The notes under the pieces are model-generated. The model had not been told where the DNA came from and did not search any database. It was given only the letters and a program-made list of their open reading frames with translations. Positions 1-9,337 of a stretch of 64,000 bases of DNA are shown here, one piece after another. The DNA is taken from contig CBFHMJ010000001.1 of assembly GCA_965656875.1 (NCBI GenBank), positions 20,367 through 84,366 of the forward strand, written 5' to 3'. Origin of the DNA: CBFHMJ01 sp965656875 (lineage in GTDB: Bacteria > Pseudomonadota > Gammaproteobacteria > Enterobacterales > Alteromonadaceae). A program made the position numbers and the translations under genes. Position 1 is the stretch's first letter; each line of letters opens with the position of its first letter.

Positions 1-577
1 GACCAATGATGAAGAACGAGCTGAATGGAAGAATCAGTAGAGAGTTAGACTGATACCAACCGCCGTTTTGAATGAGTGGAAGAATCTCGTAGCCCAAAAG
101 CGTACCGAAACCACCAAGTTCTTTGATAATACCAACTACGATTAGGATTACTGAGTAACCCAAACCATTACCGACACCATCAAGGAAACTCATGAATGGA
201 GGACTCTTCATTGCATATGCTTCAGCACGACCCATTACAATACAGTTCGTAATGATCAGACCAACGAATACCGTTAGCTCTTTTGAAATAGCATAGGCGT
301 AAGCTTTCAACACCTGGTCTACAACGATTACCAAAGAAGCGATGATCGTCATTTGCACGATAATACGTACACTTGAAGGAATATGATTACGAATAATCGA
401 GATGAACAGATTCGAGAATGCTGTTACAAATGTCAGAGCCAGTGCCATAACTAATGCTTTTTCAAGCTTAGTTGTAACAGCAAGCGCAGAACAGATACCC
501 AGTACCTGAAGTGTAATCGGGTTATTACTTACTACTGGAGCAAGTAAAACCTTCTTCATTTCTTTTACATCAGCCAT
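1..577 (-). CDS. nqrD: Na+-translocating NADH:quinone reductase subunit D (partial)
   Basis: This is a membrane subunit of the Na+-NQR complex, which couples NADH oxidation and quinone reduction to sodium export across the inner membrane. The reverse strand reads from an ATG at 577 into a hydrophobic protein starting MADVKEMKKVLLAPVVSNNP, with the family stretch IVMGRAEAYAMKSPP in the middle. About 192 residues are present and the C-terminus lies outside the window; the family is about 210 residues long. Its ATG overlaps the nqrC stop codon by one base (TAATG), so the two are translationally coupled. Identity is clear from sequence and operon position. Confidence 0.95.
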   Translation of the reverse strand, partial: MADVKEMKKVLLAPVVSNNPITLQVLGICSALAVTTKLEKALVMALALTFVTAFSNLFISIIRNHIPSSVRIIVQMTIIASLVIVVDQVLKAYAYAISKELTVFVGLIITNCIVMGRAEAYAMKSPPFMSFLDGVGNGLGYSVILIVVGIIKELGGFGTLLGYEILPLIQNGGWYQSNSLLILPFSSFFIIG

Positions 578-1338
578 TACAAGCCTCCGTTACGAACTTT
601 AACAAGAAATGGACCAAAGCCTTCATTGCCTAACCAGTAAGTCAGTGTGTTTTGCACACCATTACTGGTCAGCGTCGCACCTGAAAGCGCGTCAACGCCA
701 TGAACGTCACCTTGCGATGCGCCACCTTTAACTATCTTAATAGCTGGAGCACCAGAAGCATCAAACAGTTTTTTACCTGCCCATAATGCTTTCCATTTAG
801 GGTTAAGCACTTCCGCACCTAGTCCCGGAGTTTCTTTCTGGTCATAGTAGATCATTGAACGAACGGTATTACCGTCTGCTTCAACAGCGATAAAAGCTTT
901 CATCATGTCCCAAAGACCTGCACCATTTACTGGAAGAACAACACTATCAAGCTGACCAGCTTCGTTCTTCACCATGTACACAGGAACTTTGTTTGGACGA
1001 CGAATGATCTTCGCAACGTCAGGTTGAGGGCGCATGCCGTCTTTACGCGCAGCGCGGAACTGGTCGTAAGTTGTAACGTCAATACCTTCAACGAATTCAT
1101 TTGTGTTTAAGTCAAGGATGCGCGTTTCGATGTACTTATCGAAAGTACCCTTCACATCACCCTGAGCTTTCTCAAGCAGTCCAGCTGCTTCAAGAATATT
1201 AGTTTGCTTGTCCAGCAACGCATTTTCTTTTTGTTCAGTACGTAGACCAACTGCTGCTGATGCAACAATGACAGCACAGAACAAACATACGCCTACGACA
1301 ACAGTAACGGTTTTGCCAAAGCTTTCTTTATTGGACAC
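577..1338 (-). CDS. nqrC: Na+-NQR subunit C, covalent FMN protein
   Basis: NqrC is the periplasm-facing flavoprotein subunit of Na+-NQR. The 253-residue protein has one N-terminal membrane helix (about residues 9-31) and a soluble domain with PGLGAEV near 171. The flavin attachment motif SGATLTS starts at 219; in this family the Thr of SGAT (here T222) carries FMN through a phosphoester bond. The start is a GTG preceded by GGAG eight bases upstream. The gene overlaps the end of nqrB by 11 bases, consistent with one nqr transcript. Confidence 0.95.
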   Translation of the reverse strand: MSNKESFGKTVTVVVGVCLFCAVIVASAAVGLRTEQKENALLDKQTNILEAAGLLEKAQGDVKGTFDKYIETRILDLNTNEFVEGIDVTTYDQFRAARKDGMRPQPDVAKIIRRPNKVPVYMVKNEAGQLDSVVLPVNGAGLWDMMKAFIAVEADGNTVRSMIYYDQKETPGLGAEVLNPKWKALWAGKKLFDASGAPAIKIVKGGASQGDVHGVDALSGATLTSNGVQNTLTYWLGNEGFGPFLVKVRNGGL

Positions 1339-2530
1339 GACTCATTCTCCGTTTGATGTTTGACTGAATAACAAAGTGGTCAAATAAAGGCGCAAATAAG
1401 TTCGCAAGTAGAATTGCTAACATCATGCCTTCCGGGAAAGCCGGGTTGATTACTCGAATCATAACCACCAGGAAACCAATCAGAATACCGAATGCCCATT
1501 TACCCGTATCAGTAAATGCTGCAGAGACCGGATCTGTTGCCATAAAGAACATTGCGAATGCAAAACCACCTAAAACAAGGTGCCAGTGCCAGGGCATATC
1601 GAACATTGGATTAGATGCGCTACCCAGCATGTTTAGCAATGAGCTGAATGCAACCATACCAACGAACACACCCATCACGATGCGCCATGAAGCGATTCGC
1701 ATGTATAAGATGAATAAACCACCAAGGATGATAGCGATAGTAGAAACTTCACCAACAGAACCTTGAATGTTACCCATGAAGGCATTCCACCAAAGATCCA
1801 TGTTTGCATAATCAAGGTTGCCTGACGCTGCTTTACTTAGCATCGTTGCACCAGAGAAACCATCAGCTGCTGTCCAAACTGTGTCACCTGAAATTTGCGC
1901 CGGGTAAGCGAAAAACAGGAATGCACGACCCGCTAGAGCCGGGTTAAGGAAGTTTTTACCTGTGCCACCAAATATTTCTTTCGCAACAACAACACCAAAC
2001 GTGATACCAAGCGCTGCTTGCCACAATGGGATAGTTGGAGGAAGAATTAGTGAAAACAGAATTGAAGTAACAAAGAAACCTTCATTGATTTCGTGTTTAC
2101 GGACCATTGCGAAAACAACTTCCCAGAAACCACCAACAATGAACGTTACTGCATAAATTGGAAGGTAGAAACAAGCACCGTACCACATTTTTGTCAGTAC
2201 ACTACTGTCTACAGACAGTTCTGCACCAAATAGCTGGAACAGGCCTACTTGCCATACGTCTGGCAAAGCAGCACCACTTGCGATTGCTTCAGCAGCCTGA
2301 CCACCAACGTTATACATACCGTAGAACATTGCCGGGAATACCGCCATCCAGACAGAAATCATAATACGTTTCAGGTCAATGTTATCCCGAACGTGTGAAC
2401 CAGTGCGTGTTACTGAGCCTGGTGTATAGAAGATTGTTGCCACAGCTTCGTAAAGTGCGTACCACTTTTCGTGTTTACCGCCTGGCTCAAAATGGGGCTC
2501 AATGCGCTCCAAATAAGATTTTAAACCCAC
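1328..2530 (-). CDS. nqrB: Na+-NQR subunit B, integral membrane FMN protein
   Basis: NqrB is the large membrane subunit that carries a second covalent FMN and takes part in sodium translocation. The protein contains FEPGGKHEKWYALYEA near its N-terminus, many hydrophobic helices, and the flavinylation motif SGATML with its Thr at about residue 229. A longer reading frame exists upstream to 2551. I chose the GTG at 2530 because AGGAGGG sits eight bases before it and because homologues begin with GLK at this place; this gives 400 residues. It lies four bases after nqrA. Confidence 0.94.
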   Translation of the reverse strand: MGLKSYLERIEPHFEPGGKHEKWYALYEAVATIFYTPGSVTRTGSHVRDNIDLKRIMISVWMAVFPAMFYGMYNVGGQAAEAIASGAALPDVWQVGLFQLFGAELSVDSSVLTKMWYGACFYLPIYAVTFIVGGFWEVVFAMVRKHEINEGFFVTSILFSLILPPTIPLWQAALGITFGVVVAKEIFGGTGKNFLNPALAGRAFLFFAYPAQISGDTVWTAADGFSGATMLSKAASGNLDYANMDLWWNAFMGNIQGSVGEVSTIAIILGGLFILYMRIASWRIVMGVFVGMVAFSSLLNMLGSASNPMFDMPWHWHLVLGGFAFAMFFMATDPVSAAFTDTGKWAFGILIGFLVVMIRVINPAFPEGMMLAILLANLFAPLFDHFVIQSNIKRRMSRVQ

Positions 2531-2534
2531 TGTA

Positions 2535-3878
2535 TTAACCCTCCTTCTCAATCGTAGTCAGACAGTCTCTGAGAATTGGGCCATATTCGTATTTACCAGG
2601 GCAAACGAAAGTACATAACGCCAAATCTTCTTCATCAAGCTCCAGACAGCCTAAATCAGCTGCGCGATCAACATCACCGACGATCAGATCGCGTAACAGA
2701 AGCGTTGGTAGGATATCCAATGGCATGATTCTCTCATAACTACCAATCGGAACCATAGAACGGTCAGAGCCACCACGAGATGTCGTCATATTGAACAACT
2801 TACGCGGGTTTAAATGGCCTAAGAAAGCTTTAGTGACTGAGAACTTATCCCCACCTGGTAAAACCCAGCCAAGGAATTCTTTTTCACGACCTTCTGTTAA
2901 CACAGAAATCTGGTTGTGGAAACGGCCCAGGTAGCCATGAACACCATGTGCGGTGTTACCAGACAGAACAGAACCTGAAATCACACGATTGTCAGAACCT
3001 TCGAGTTCACCCGCAGTGATGTCTGCAAAACTTGCGCCCAGACGCGCACGAACTAAACGAGGGTTTTTAACGACCGGACCTGCAAGAGAAATTACACGAT
3101 CAGTGTTTAATTCACCTGTAGTGAATAGCAAACCGACAGCGATAACGTCCTGGTAGTTGATATGCCAAACCGTTTTTGAACGGCCAACAGGATCAAGGAA
3201 GTGAATGTGAGTACCTGGCAAACCAGCTGGATGAAGACCACCAAACTCGTGTGCTTCAACATTTGCAATGTCTGCACCCGGAATGTCATCACCCGCTTTT
3301 TTACAAAGAAATACTTTACCTTTGGTTAATCTGGTCAGTACTTCAAGACCCAGCTTAAATTCATTGGCTTTTTCAGCAATGATTAGTGCCGGATCTGCAG
3401 CCAGAGGGTTGGTATCTATAGCGGTAACAAAAATTGAATTAGGTTCGCTGTCAACCGCTGGAGCTTTGCTGAAAGGACGAGTACGAATAGCTGTCCAAAG
3501 ACCTGACTCAACCAGGTTTTCTACAACTTTGTCGCGCTCAAGACCAGCAATTTCAGACGGCTGGTAGGCGGCGAATTTTACACTCTCATCGCCGTCGATT
3601 TCGACGACCACAGATTGTAGAACACGCTTTGCACCACGGTTAATCTCTTTAACAACACCTGAAGCGAAAGACGTATATTTAACACCTTGGTTCTTTTTGT
3701 CCTCGAAAAGAACCTGGCCTTTAAGAACACGGTCGCCAACGCGAACATGCATAGTAGGCCGCATACCAATATACTCTTCACCCAATGTTGCTACCGTTTT
3801 AATAACAGGCGCATCATGAATGACCTGCTGTGGAGCACCCTGAATTGGTACATCCAAGCCTTTCTTTATATTAATCAT
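2535..3878 (-). CDS. nqrA: Na+-NQR subunit A
   Basis: NqrA is the peripheral cytoplasmic subunit of Na+-NQR, linked to quinone binding. The protein begins MINIKKGLDVPIQGAPQQ, the family N-terminus, and carries LGHLNPRKLFNM and the C-terminal FVCPGKYEYGPILRDCL. The frame is open 29 codons further upstream to 3965, but those residues have no family counterpart, so the ATG at 3878 is preferred (447 residues). No strong ribosome binding site precedes it. It is the first gene of the nqr operon; the promoter must lie in the gap up to 4471. Confidence 0.93.
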   Translation of the reverse strand: MINIKKGLDVPIQGAPQQVIHDAPVIKTVATLGEEYIGMRPTMHVRVGDRVLKGQVLFEDKKNQGVKYTSFASGVVKEINRGAKRVLQSVVVEIDGDESVKFAAYQPSEIAGLERDKVVENLVESGLWTAIRTRPFSKAPAVDSEPNSIFVTAIDTNPLAADPALIIAEKANEFKLGLEVLTRLTKGKVFLCKKAGDDIPGADIANVEAHEFGGLHPAGLPGTHIHFLDPVGRSKTVWHINYQDVIAVGLLFTTGELNTDRVISLAGPVVKNPRLVRARLGASFADITAGELEGSDNRVISGSVLSGNTAHGVHGYLGRFHNQISVLTEGREKEFLGWVLPGGDKFSVTKAFLGHLNPRKLFNMTTSRGGSDRSMVPIGSYERIMPLDILPTLLLRDLIVGDVDRAADLGCLELDEEDLALCTFVCPGKYEYGPILRDCLTTIEKEG

Positions 3879-4344
3879 ACGCAATTGCACTAACTTTAAA
3901 GGGAAAAATAGAACTTGTTCAATTTTTGTCGAATGCATCTGACCGAAACTTTTTGAGTATTCCATCAGACGTATTTCAAAATAACCTTTGCTCAGGTACT
4001 TGAAATACGATTAATGACCCACAAATCAAAAAGAGATCAGAACGTAACAGACGATATTGTCAGACTCCGCAGAACAACAGTCTCAGACGACAATCATTAG
4101 AATATTAATCTGATTAGCGGATTGAAGCAGTCATGCTCAATTTAAATAATCTGTTAATCGGATTAATATCAGATACACCCAAAAATTTGCGCCGAATTCT
4201 AGCATTAATGCCCCCCTTCTTACCATGAAAAATTAACCAACAAATCGTAATAGCGGCATAGTTAACGTAGTACTTCAGGGACAAAACAATGCTATTGAAC
4301 CTTATATAAAAACAAACAGTTAATTAATGAATCCAGATAAAACA
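3879..4344. promoter_or_regulatory. nqr upstream region with a long inverted repeat
   Basis: This non-coding stretch precedes nqrA. It holds an imperfect inverted repeat with 22-base arms at 4102-4123 and 4148-4169, matching at about 19 of 22 positions and separated by 24 bases. The arms are AT-rich and contain TTAATC/GATTA motifs. This could be a regulator binding site or a large hairpin in an early transcript. I cannot name the factor and do not see a convincing -35/-10 pair. Confidence 0.4.
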
Positions 4345-4373
4345 AAAGAGGGTTTCTTTCGATAACCCTCTTC
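4345..4373 (-). terminator. Rho-independent terminator after fabV
   Basis: An 8-bp stem (4348-4355 with 4365-4372, AGAGGGTT/AACCCTCT) encloses a 9-base loop. Read on the minus strand it is followed by TTTTGTTTT. It lies about 100 bases downstream of the fabV stop codon and separates fabV from the nqr operon. Confidence 0.8.
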
Positions 4374-4471
4374 CATCAGAAATTTACTGTTTCATCACGA
4401 TAAAATTAACAAGAAGCTTTTAGCCAATGACCTTAACGTAATTTTTAAAACAAATAATTTACATCTATATC

Positions 4472-5671
4472 TCACTGAACGAGATGATTAATCGTTACGT
4501 CAGGATTAACATCTTCCTGATAATCAACTGAGTCAAAACCAAATCCAAAAAGTTTCAAAAATGCATCATGATAACCAGCATAATCAGTTAGTTCATCTAA
4601 TGTATCTGTTTCAACGGCATTAATAATTTTTTCAATTTCATCCTGAACATTATCCTGAAGCTCTTTACCATCCATTCTGAGACGACCTGCGTCATCTAAC
4701 GGACGATGTTCAGCTGCTCCGTACAATCCTAAATTAAATAGACCATAAATTTGTTCTATGCAACCTTCGTGCGTACCAGCTTCCTTCATCACTTTGTATA
4801 AAATAGAGATATAAAGCGGCATCATAGGGATCGCAGAGCTAGCCTGAGTTACCAGCGCTTTCAATGAACTTACGTAGGCTTTCCCTTGTAATCCAGACAA
4901 ACGTTCAGTAATGGCCGCTGCGGCTCTGTCCAAATCTTCCTTTGCTTTACCAATAGTCGCTTTACCGTATAGCGGCCACGTTAACTTCTTACCGATATAG
5001 GTATAAGCAGTTGTTTGTACGTTGTCAGCGAGTAGATCAGCATCGCTTAGTGCAGTTAGCCAACGCTCCCAGTCATCGCCTCCCATAACCGCGATCGTAT
5101 TCTGAATTTCTTCATCCGATGCAGGTTCAACAGTAACGTCTTCGATAACGCGAGTATTCGTATTCAGGTTTCTGATCGTATGAGCCTGACCAACTGGTTT
5201 AAGTACCGAGCTGTGCAGCTCTCCAGTATCAGGGTGTTGACGTCTTGGTGCAGCTAAAGAATAGATGATCAGGTCAATTTTGCCCATTTCATTTTTAATG
5301 ATATCCAGCGTTTTCTCTTTAATCTCATTCGAGAACGCATCACCGTTAATGTTTTTGGCCCACAAACCTGCTTCATCTGCTGCTTGTTGGAATGCCGCAC
5401 TGTTATACCAGCCAGCTGTTCCAGGCTTTCTTTCTGTGCCTGGCTTTTCGAAGAAAATACCTAAGGTTTTCGCGCCACAACCAAATGCCGCTGTGATCCG
5501 GGATGCAAGACCATAACCTGTCGAACTACCGATGACTAAAACATTTTTCGGACCATTACTAATCTCACCCTGAGATTTTACATACGCAATCTGCTCAGCA
5601 ACATTAGCTGCACAGCCCGCAGGATGTGCACTTGTACAAATAAATCCGCGAATTTTAGGCTTAATTACCAT
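4472..5671 (-). CDS. fabV: Trans-2-enoyl-ACP/CoA reductase FabV
   Basis: FabV reduces the trans-2 double bond of enoyl-ACP with NADH in the last step of each fatty acid elongation cycle. The 399-residue length is usual. The N-terminus MVIKPKIRGFICTSAHPAGC is highly typical, a nucleotide-binding loop GSSTGYGLASR lies near 48-58, and the active-site pair Y235 and K244 shows the Y-x8-K spacing that distinguishes FabV from FabI. The gene stands alone between two minus-strand operons and has its own terminator. FabV proteins are known to be poorly inhibited by triclosan; no other enoyl reductase gene is in the window. Confidence 0.97.
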   Translation of the reverse strand: MVIKPKIRGFICTSAHPAGCAANVAEQIAYVKSQGEISNGPKNVLVIGSSTGYGLASRITAAFGCGAKTLGIFFEKPGTERKPGTAGWYNSAAFQQAADEAGLWAKNINGDAFSNEIKEKTLDIIKNEMGKIDLIIYSLAAPRRQHPDTGELHSSVLKPVGQAHTIRNLNTNTRVIEDVTVEPASDEEIQNTIAVMGGDDWERWLTALSDADLLADNVQTTAYTYIGKKLTWPLYGKATIGKAKEDLDRAAAAITERLSGLQGKAYVSSLKALVTQASSAIPMMPLYISILYKVMKEAGTHEGCIEQIYGLFNLGLYGAAEHRPLDDAGRLRMDGKELQDNVQDEIEKIINAVETDTLDELTDYAGYHDAFLKLFGFGFDSVDYQEDVNPDVTINHLVQ

Positions 5672-5772
5672 TGCTCATTCCAGTTAAATAGTTTTCAAAA
5701 TCGTGCGCAGTTTATAGCGAATCGTTCACTAAACAAATCTGAACACTGGGTTCCATCTGTCAATTATGATGA

Positions 5773-6867
5773 TTAACGACCATCACGATTGATGTAATAC
5801 TCTTTTTCACTTAATTCATGATAGCGCTGGATAGACGCCATAAACTCACTATATGACTTCCAGACGCGTGCAAACTGCTCATCGCTGGCTACCATATCTT
5901 TAACTACATCGGCGGTTGTCGATTTAAGTTGTGCCATGATTTCCGGTGAGAATTTACGTAATTCAACTTTGTGTTCATCAAGAAGTTTATTTAAAGCTAC
6001 ATGATTTCTGGCCGTATATTCATCCAGCAAGTCCTGATTTACCGCTTTAGCAGCAACGCGAATAATCGTTTGTAGATCTTCCGGCAATGTATTCATCGCC
6101 TCTTGATTAACCAGAAACTCTGCTGTCGTACTTGGCTCATGCCACCCTGAATAGTAGTAGTATTCAGCCGCTTTATGTAAGCCAAACGACAAGTCATTGT
6201 ATGGACCGACCCATTCTGTCGCGTCTATTGCGCCGCTCTGAAGCGACGTAAAGATCTCGCCCCCAGTTAATGCGACGGGTAATCCCCCCATCTTTCTTAA
6301 GACTTCCCCGGCCAGACCAGGAATTCGCATTTTCAGGCCCTTTAAATCATCTGGCGTGTTAATTTCTTTTTTAAACCAACCCGCAAACTGTACGCCAGTG
6401 TTACCGCCGGCCATCGGCTCTATACCAAAAGGTGCATACAACTCTCGCCACAATTCAATGCCACCGCCATAATGTAACCACGCATTCATCTCTATGACGT
6501 TCATACCAAATGGCATCGCACCAAAAATCTGCGCCGCCGGAATTTTACCTTTCCAGTAATAGGCTGCACTGTGGCCCAGTTCAGCGACTTCACCTTTTGA
6601 TACGGTTTCAAAGACATCAAAACCAGGAACCAACTCACCCGCACCGTAAACTTTAACGGTCAGTCGTCCATTACTCATCTTCCCGACCAGATCTGCAAAC
6701 TTTTCAGGCGCACGGCCAAGACCCGGGAAGTTCTTTGGCCAGCTGGTTACCAGACGCCATTTATATAGCTGAGTGTCTTCAGACGAATGCTTACCTGCTG
6801 TTTGCTGATCTCCACCACAACTAACAAGCATGAATACAGATAAAACGAGCAAAATTCTTTTAATCAT
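5773..6867 (-). CDS. TRAP transporter substrate-binding lipoprotein (DctP family)
   Basis: This extracytoplasmic solute receptor delivers a carboxylate to the DctQM membrane subunits encoded just upstream. The 364-residue protein starts with a lipoprotein signal (MIKRILLVLSVFMLVSC, lipid-carrying Cys at 17), which is less usual than a cleaved Sec signal for DctP proteins. The motifs TSWPKNFPGLG, LKGLKMRIPGLAGEVLRKMG and EWVGPYND are those of the 2-oxo acid/lactate-binding branch (TakP-like) rather than the C4-dicarboxylate branch. The ligand is therefore probably a monocarboxylic or 2-oxo acid, which is an inference from family branch. It is the last gene of the three-gene TRAP operon. Confidence 0.9.
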   Translation of the reverse strand: MIKRILLVLSVFMLVSCGGDQQTAGKHSSEDTQLYKWRLVTSWPKNFPGLGRAPEKFADLVGKMSNGRLTVKVYGAGELVPGFDVFETVSKGEVAELGHSAAYYWKGKIPAAQIFGAMPFGMNVIEMNAWLHYGGGIELWRELYAPFGIEPMAGGNTGVQFAGWFKKEINTPDDLKGLKMRIPGLAGEVLRKMGGLPVALTGGEIFTSLQSGAIDATEWVGPYNDLSFGLHKAAEYYYYSGWHEPSTTAEFLVNQEAMNTLPEDLQTIIRVAAKAVNQDLLDEYTARNHVALNKLLDEHKVELRKFSPEIMAQLKSTTADVVKDMVASDEQFARVWKSYSEFMASIQRYHELSEKEYYINRDGR

Positions 6868-6894
6868 GATTAGCTTTGCCTCAGAAAAAATAAC

Positions 6895-8259
6895 TTATTG
6901 AATAGTATCAGGTAACCAGGTCGCTATATCCGGCCAAATAAACAACATAGCCATAAGAAGCAACTGAATAACCACAAACGGAATAACTCCTTTGTAAATA
7001 TCGGTTGTTTTAACAGATGGTGGTGCAACACCTCTCAAATAAAACAATGCGAAACCAAAGGGAGGAGTTAAAAAGGAAGTTTGAAGATTAATAGCCAGAA
7101 GAATACCAAGCCACACCGGATCAACCCCCATAGAAAACAATGCCGGAGCTACAATTGGCACCACCACGAACGTAATTTCTATAAAATCCAGAATAAAGCC
7201 CAGCAAAAATACTACAAGCATCACAAGAATCGTCGCACCTAACATACCGCCAGGTAATGATTCAAAAACGCTATTCACCATTTCTTCTCCGCCAAAACCC
7301 CGAAATACCAGAGAAAAAATTGAAGCTCCAATCAGGATTGCGAAGATCATTGAAGATACTTTCAATGTTCCCAGTGAGATATCAAACAGCACTGATGTTG
7401 ATAATCGCTTTTTTATCGCTGCAAGAATTAATGCGCCAGCACCACCGGCTCCTGCGGCCTCTGTCGGTGTTGCAAACCCAAGAAGAATAGAACCCAACAC
7501 AATAGCAATTAACATTAATGGTGGCACCAGTCCCGCCAATAATGACTCACTGTTTTCCTCTTCTTGTAAAGGCTCGCCGACATTTTTAGAAGAAGACAAG
7601 CTGGTCGCCGCAAAGGTATAAACGCCGTAAAGCAACACTAACAGCATGCCTGGCACGATAGCTCCGGCAAATAAATCGCCAACCGATATGGTCTCGGGAG
7701 AAAAAATACCCTGATCAAGCTGAGATTTCTGATAAGCACTGGACAATACATCGCCTAACAATACCAGGGCAATAGAAGGGGGAATAATCTGGCCCAGTGT
7801 TCCTGTCGCAGTAATGATGCCACTGGACAGCGCAGGAGAATAACCTCGGTTAAGCATGACAGGCAAAGATATCAGCCCCATTGTGACGACCGTCGCACCA
7901 ACAATTCCTGTGCTTGCCGCGAGCAACATACCAACCAAAATGACAGATAATCCAATACCACTTTTTGAACGGCCAAATGCTGCAGCCATTGATGTTAATA
8001 ATGACTCAGAGATTTTAGATTTTTCGAGTACCAGCCCCATAAAAACAAACAAAGGCACCGATACCAAAATCTGGTTATTCATAATGCCGTAGATTCTTGC
8101 AGGCAGTGCATAGAGGAATGAATTATCGAAGACACCTGCCAAACTACCCAGCAAGGAAAACAGAAGTGCCGTACCACCGAGTGAAAAAGCAACCGGATAA
8201 CCGATAAATAATCCGAGACAAACAAATAAAAACATAAACAGAGGCATCAGTTCCATCAT
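6895..8259 (-). CDS. TRAP transporter large permease (DctM family)
   Basis: This is the large membrane subunit of the TRAP transporter, which drives uptake with an ion gradient, usually Na+. The 454-residue protein is hydrophobic throughout with about 12 predicted membrane segments. It contains the family stretches FIGYPVAFSLGG, TGTLGQIIPPSIALVLLGD and LQTSFLTPPFGFALFYL. It overlaps the end of the small permease gene by four bases and ends 27 bases before the receptor gene. Family assignment is secure; the substrate is not visible from this subunit. Confidence 0.95.
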   Translation of the reverse strand: MMELMPLFMFLFVCLGLFIGYPVAFSLGGTALLFSLLGSLAGVFDNSFLYALPARIYGIMNNQILVSVPLFVFMGLVLEKSKISESLLTSMAAAFGRSKSGIGLSVILVGMLLAASTGIVGATVVTMGLISLPVMLNRGYSPALSSGIITATGTLGQIIPPSIALVLLGDVLSSAYQKSQLDQGIFSPETISVGDLFAGAIVPGMLLVLLYGVYTFAATSLSSSKNVGEPLQEEENSESLLAGLVPPLMLIAIVLGSILLGFATPTEAAGAGGAGALILAAIKKRLSTSVLFDISLGTLKVSSMIFAILIGASIFSLVFRGFGGEEMVNSVFESLPGGMLGATILVMLVVFLLGFILDFIEITFVVVPIVAPALFSMGVDPVWLGILLAINLQTSFLTPPFGFALFYLRGVAPPSVKTTDIYKGVIPFVVIQLLLMAMLFIWPDIATWLPDTIQ

Positions 8260-8780
8260 GATTCTGGCTCCTGTTTTGTCAGTAATACTAATCCATATTT
8301 AATAATCTGCGCGACTCCCTGCATGATCATCAGGGTTGAAAAGGCAAGAATAAGTGACTTGAGTATAAATACAGCGGGAATGCCTCCAGATTCCTGAGAT
8401 GCTTCCAGGATCTGCCAGGATGATGCGACATAACCAAAGCCGGTAACAAAGATATAAATAGCAACCGGCAGCAGAAAGAATAATGTACCGAATAAATTAG
8501 CCAGTGCTTTACCTTTTTTGCTGAACTTACGGTAGAAAACATCGACCCGAACATGCTCATCCTGCTGTAAGGTATACGCGGAGCCCAACATGAATACAGC
8601 AGCATGAAGATAGATCACGGATTCCTGCATTGCGATCCAGCCGACTCGGAATGTTTCACGCAAAATAATAATAAGCGCAGTGATCAACACCATGCCTAAT
8701 GTTGACCATGCAATAACAGACGCCAGCTTACGCGTGAAGCCATCCAGCAATTGTTGAAGTTTATTTAGGTTATCGATCAT
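8256..8780 (-). CDS. TRAP transporter small permease (DctQ family)
   Basis: This is the small four-helix subunit that bridges receptor and large permease. The protein has four hydrophobic segments and the DctQ pattern VIYLHAAVFMLGSAYTLQQD followed by HVRVDVFYRKF. The frame is open to a TTG at 8831, but I prefer the ATG at 8780 (174 residues) because it gives the usual short N-terminus before the first helix; neither start has a strong ribosome binding site. It is the first gene of the TRAP operon and overlaps the dctM start by four bases. Confidence 0.88.
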   Translation of the reverse strand: MIDNLNKLQQLLDGFTRKLASVIAWSTLGMVLITALIIILRETFRVGWIAMQESVIYLHAAVFMLGSAYTLQQDEHVRVDVFYRKFSKKGKALANLFGTLFFLLPVAIYIFVTGFGYVASSWQILEASQESGGIPAVFILKSLILAFSTLMIMQGVAQIIKYGLVLLTKQEPES

Positions 8781-8878
8781 ATTGTAAATAGATTTTATGA
8801 AAACCCGGCTATCATCCTTGATGATTTTCAACTATTCAACAAAAAACATACTAATACCGCTTAAACGTCAGACTAATG

Positions 8879-9268
8879 TTAGTTTGAGGACTGCAATGCA
8901 TTGATGATCGCGATATTCGCCTCAGGAAACTCATAGTTTGATAACTCCGACGTTTTTACCCAATGACACGGTTGCCCTTCTGCGCCATGAGGAGTACCGG
9001 TAAAGGCAGTAACTGTCCAGATATCTAAAAAAACATGCTTATCAGGGTACTCATGCCTGATTTCCATAAAAGGCTGACACGCCGTTACATGTATTCCAAT
9101 CTCTTCTTTTAATTCACGCGCCAATGCCAGCTCAGTCGTCTCGCCTGATTCGACTTTTCCACCGGGGAATTCCCACTTACCAGCCTGATGACCTGTTTCA
9201 CCACGCTTCGCAATGAAAATTTCATCTCCACGGATGATCACTCCAACGGCTACATGTACTTGTTTCAT
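8879..9268 (-). CDS. mutT: 8-oxo-dGTP diphosphatase MutT
   Basis: MutT hydrolyses 8-oxo-dGTP to the monophosphate and keeps the damaged nucleotide out of DNA. The 129-residue Nudix protein has a complete Nudix box from G37 to I59: G-x5-E43-x7-R51-E52-L53-x-E55-E56-x-G58. GGGAGAG precedes the ATG by four bases. It sits after secA on the same strand, as in many gammaproteobacteria, but a strong hairpin between them suggests separate or attenuated transcription. Confidence 0.93.
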   Translation of the reverse strand: MKQVHVAVGVIIRGDEIFIAKRGETGHQAGKWEFPGGKVESGETTELALARELKEEIGIHVTACQPFMEIRHEYPDKHVFLDIWTVTAFTGTPHGAEGQPCHWVKTSELSNYEFPEANIAIINALQSSN

Positions 9269-9292
9269 TTAACTCTCCCAAAATACACCCAC

Positions 9293-9320
9293 AAAAAAGG
9301 GCGGATAATCCGCCCTTTTT
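9293..9320 (-). terminator. Terminator between secA and mutT
   Basis: A GC-rich 7-bp stem (GGGCGGA at 9299-9305 with TCCGCCC at 9309-9315) with a 3-base loop is flanked by A-rich and T-rich runs, extending the stem. It reads as a rho-independent terminator on both strands. On the minus strand it closes the secA transcript 18 bases after the stop codon. Confidence 0.9.
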
Positions 9321-9337
9321 CTAATTCAAAACAATTA

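Noticed and set aside
3879..3965. 29-residue N-terminal extension of NqrA
   Set aside because: NqrA homologues begin at MINIKKGL; the extension has no family counterpart.
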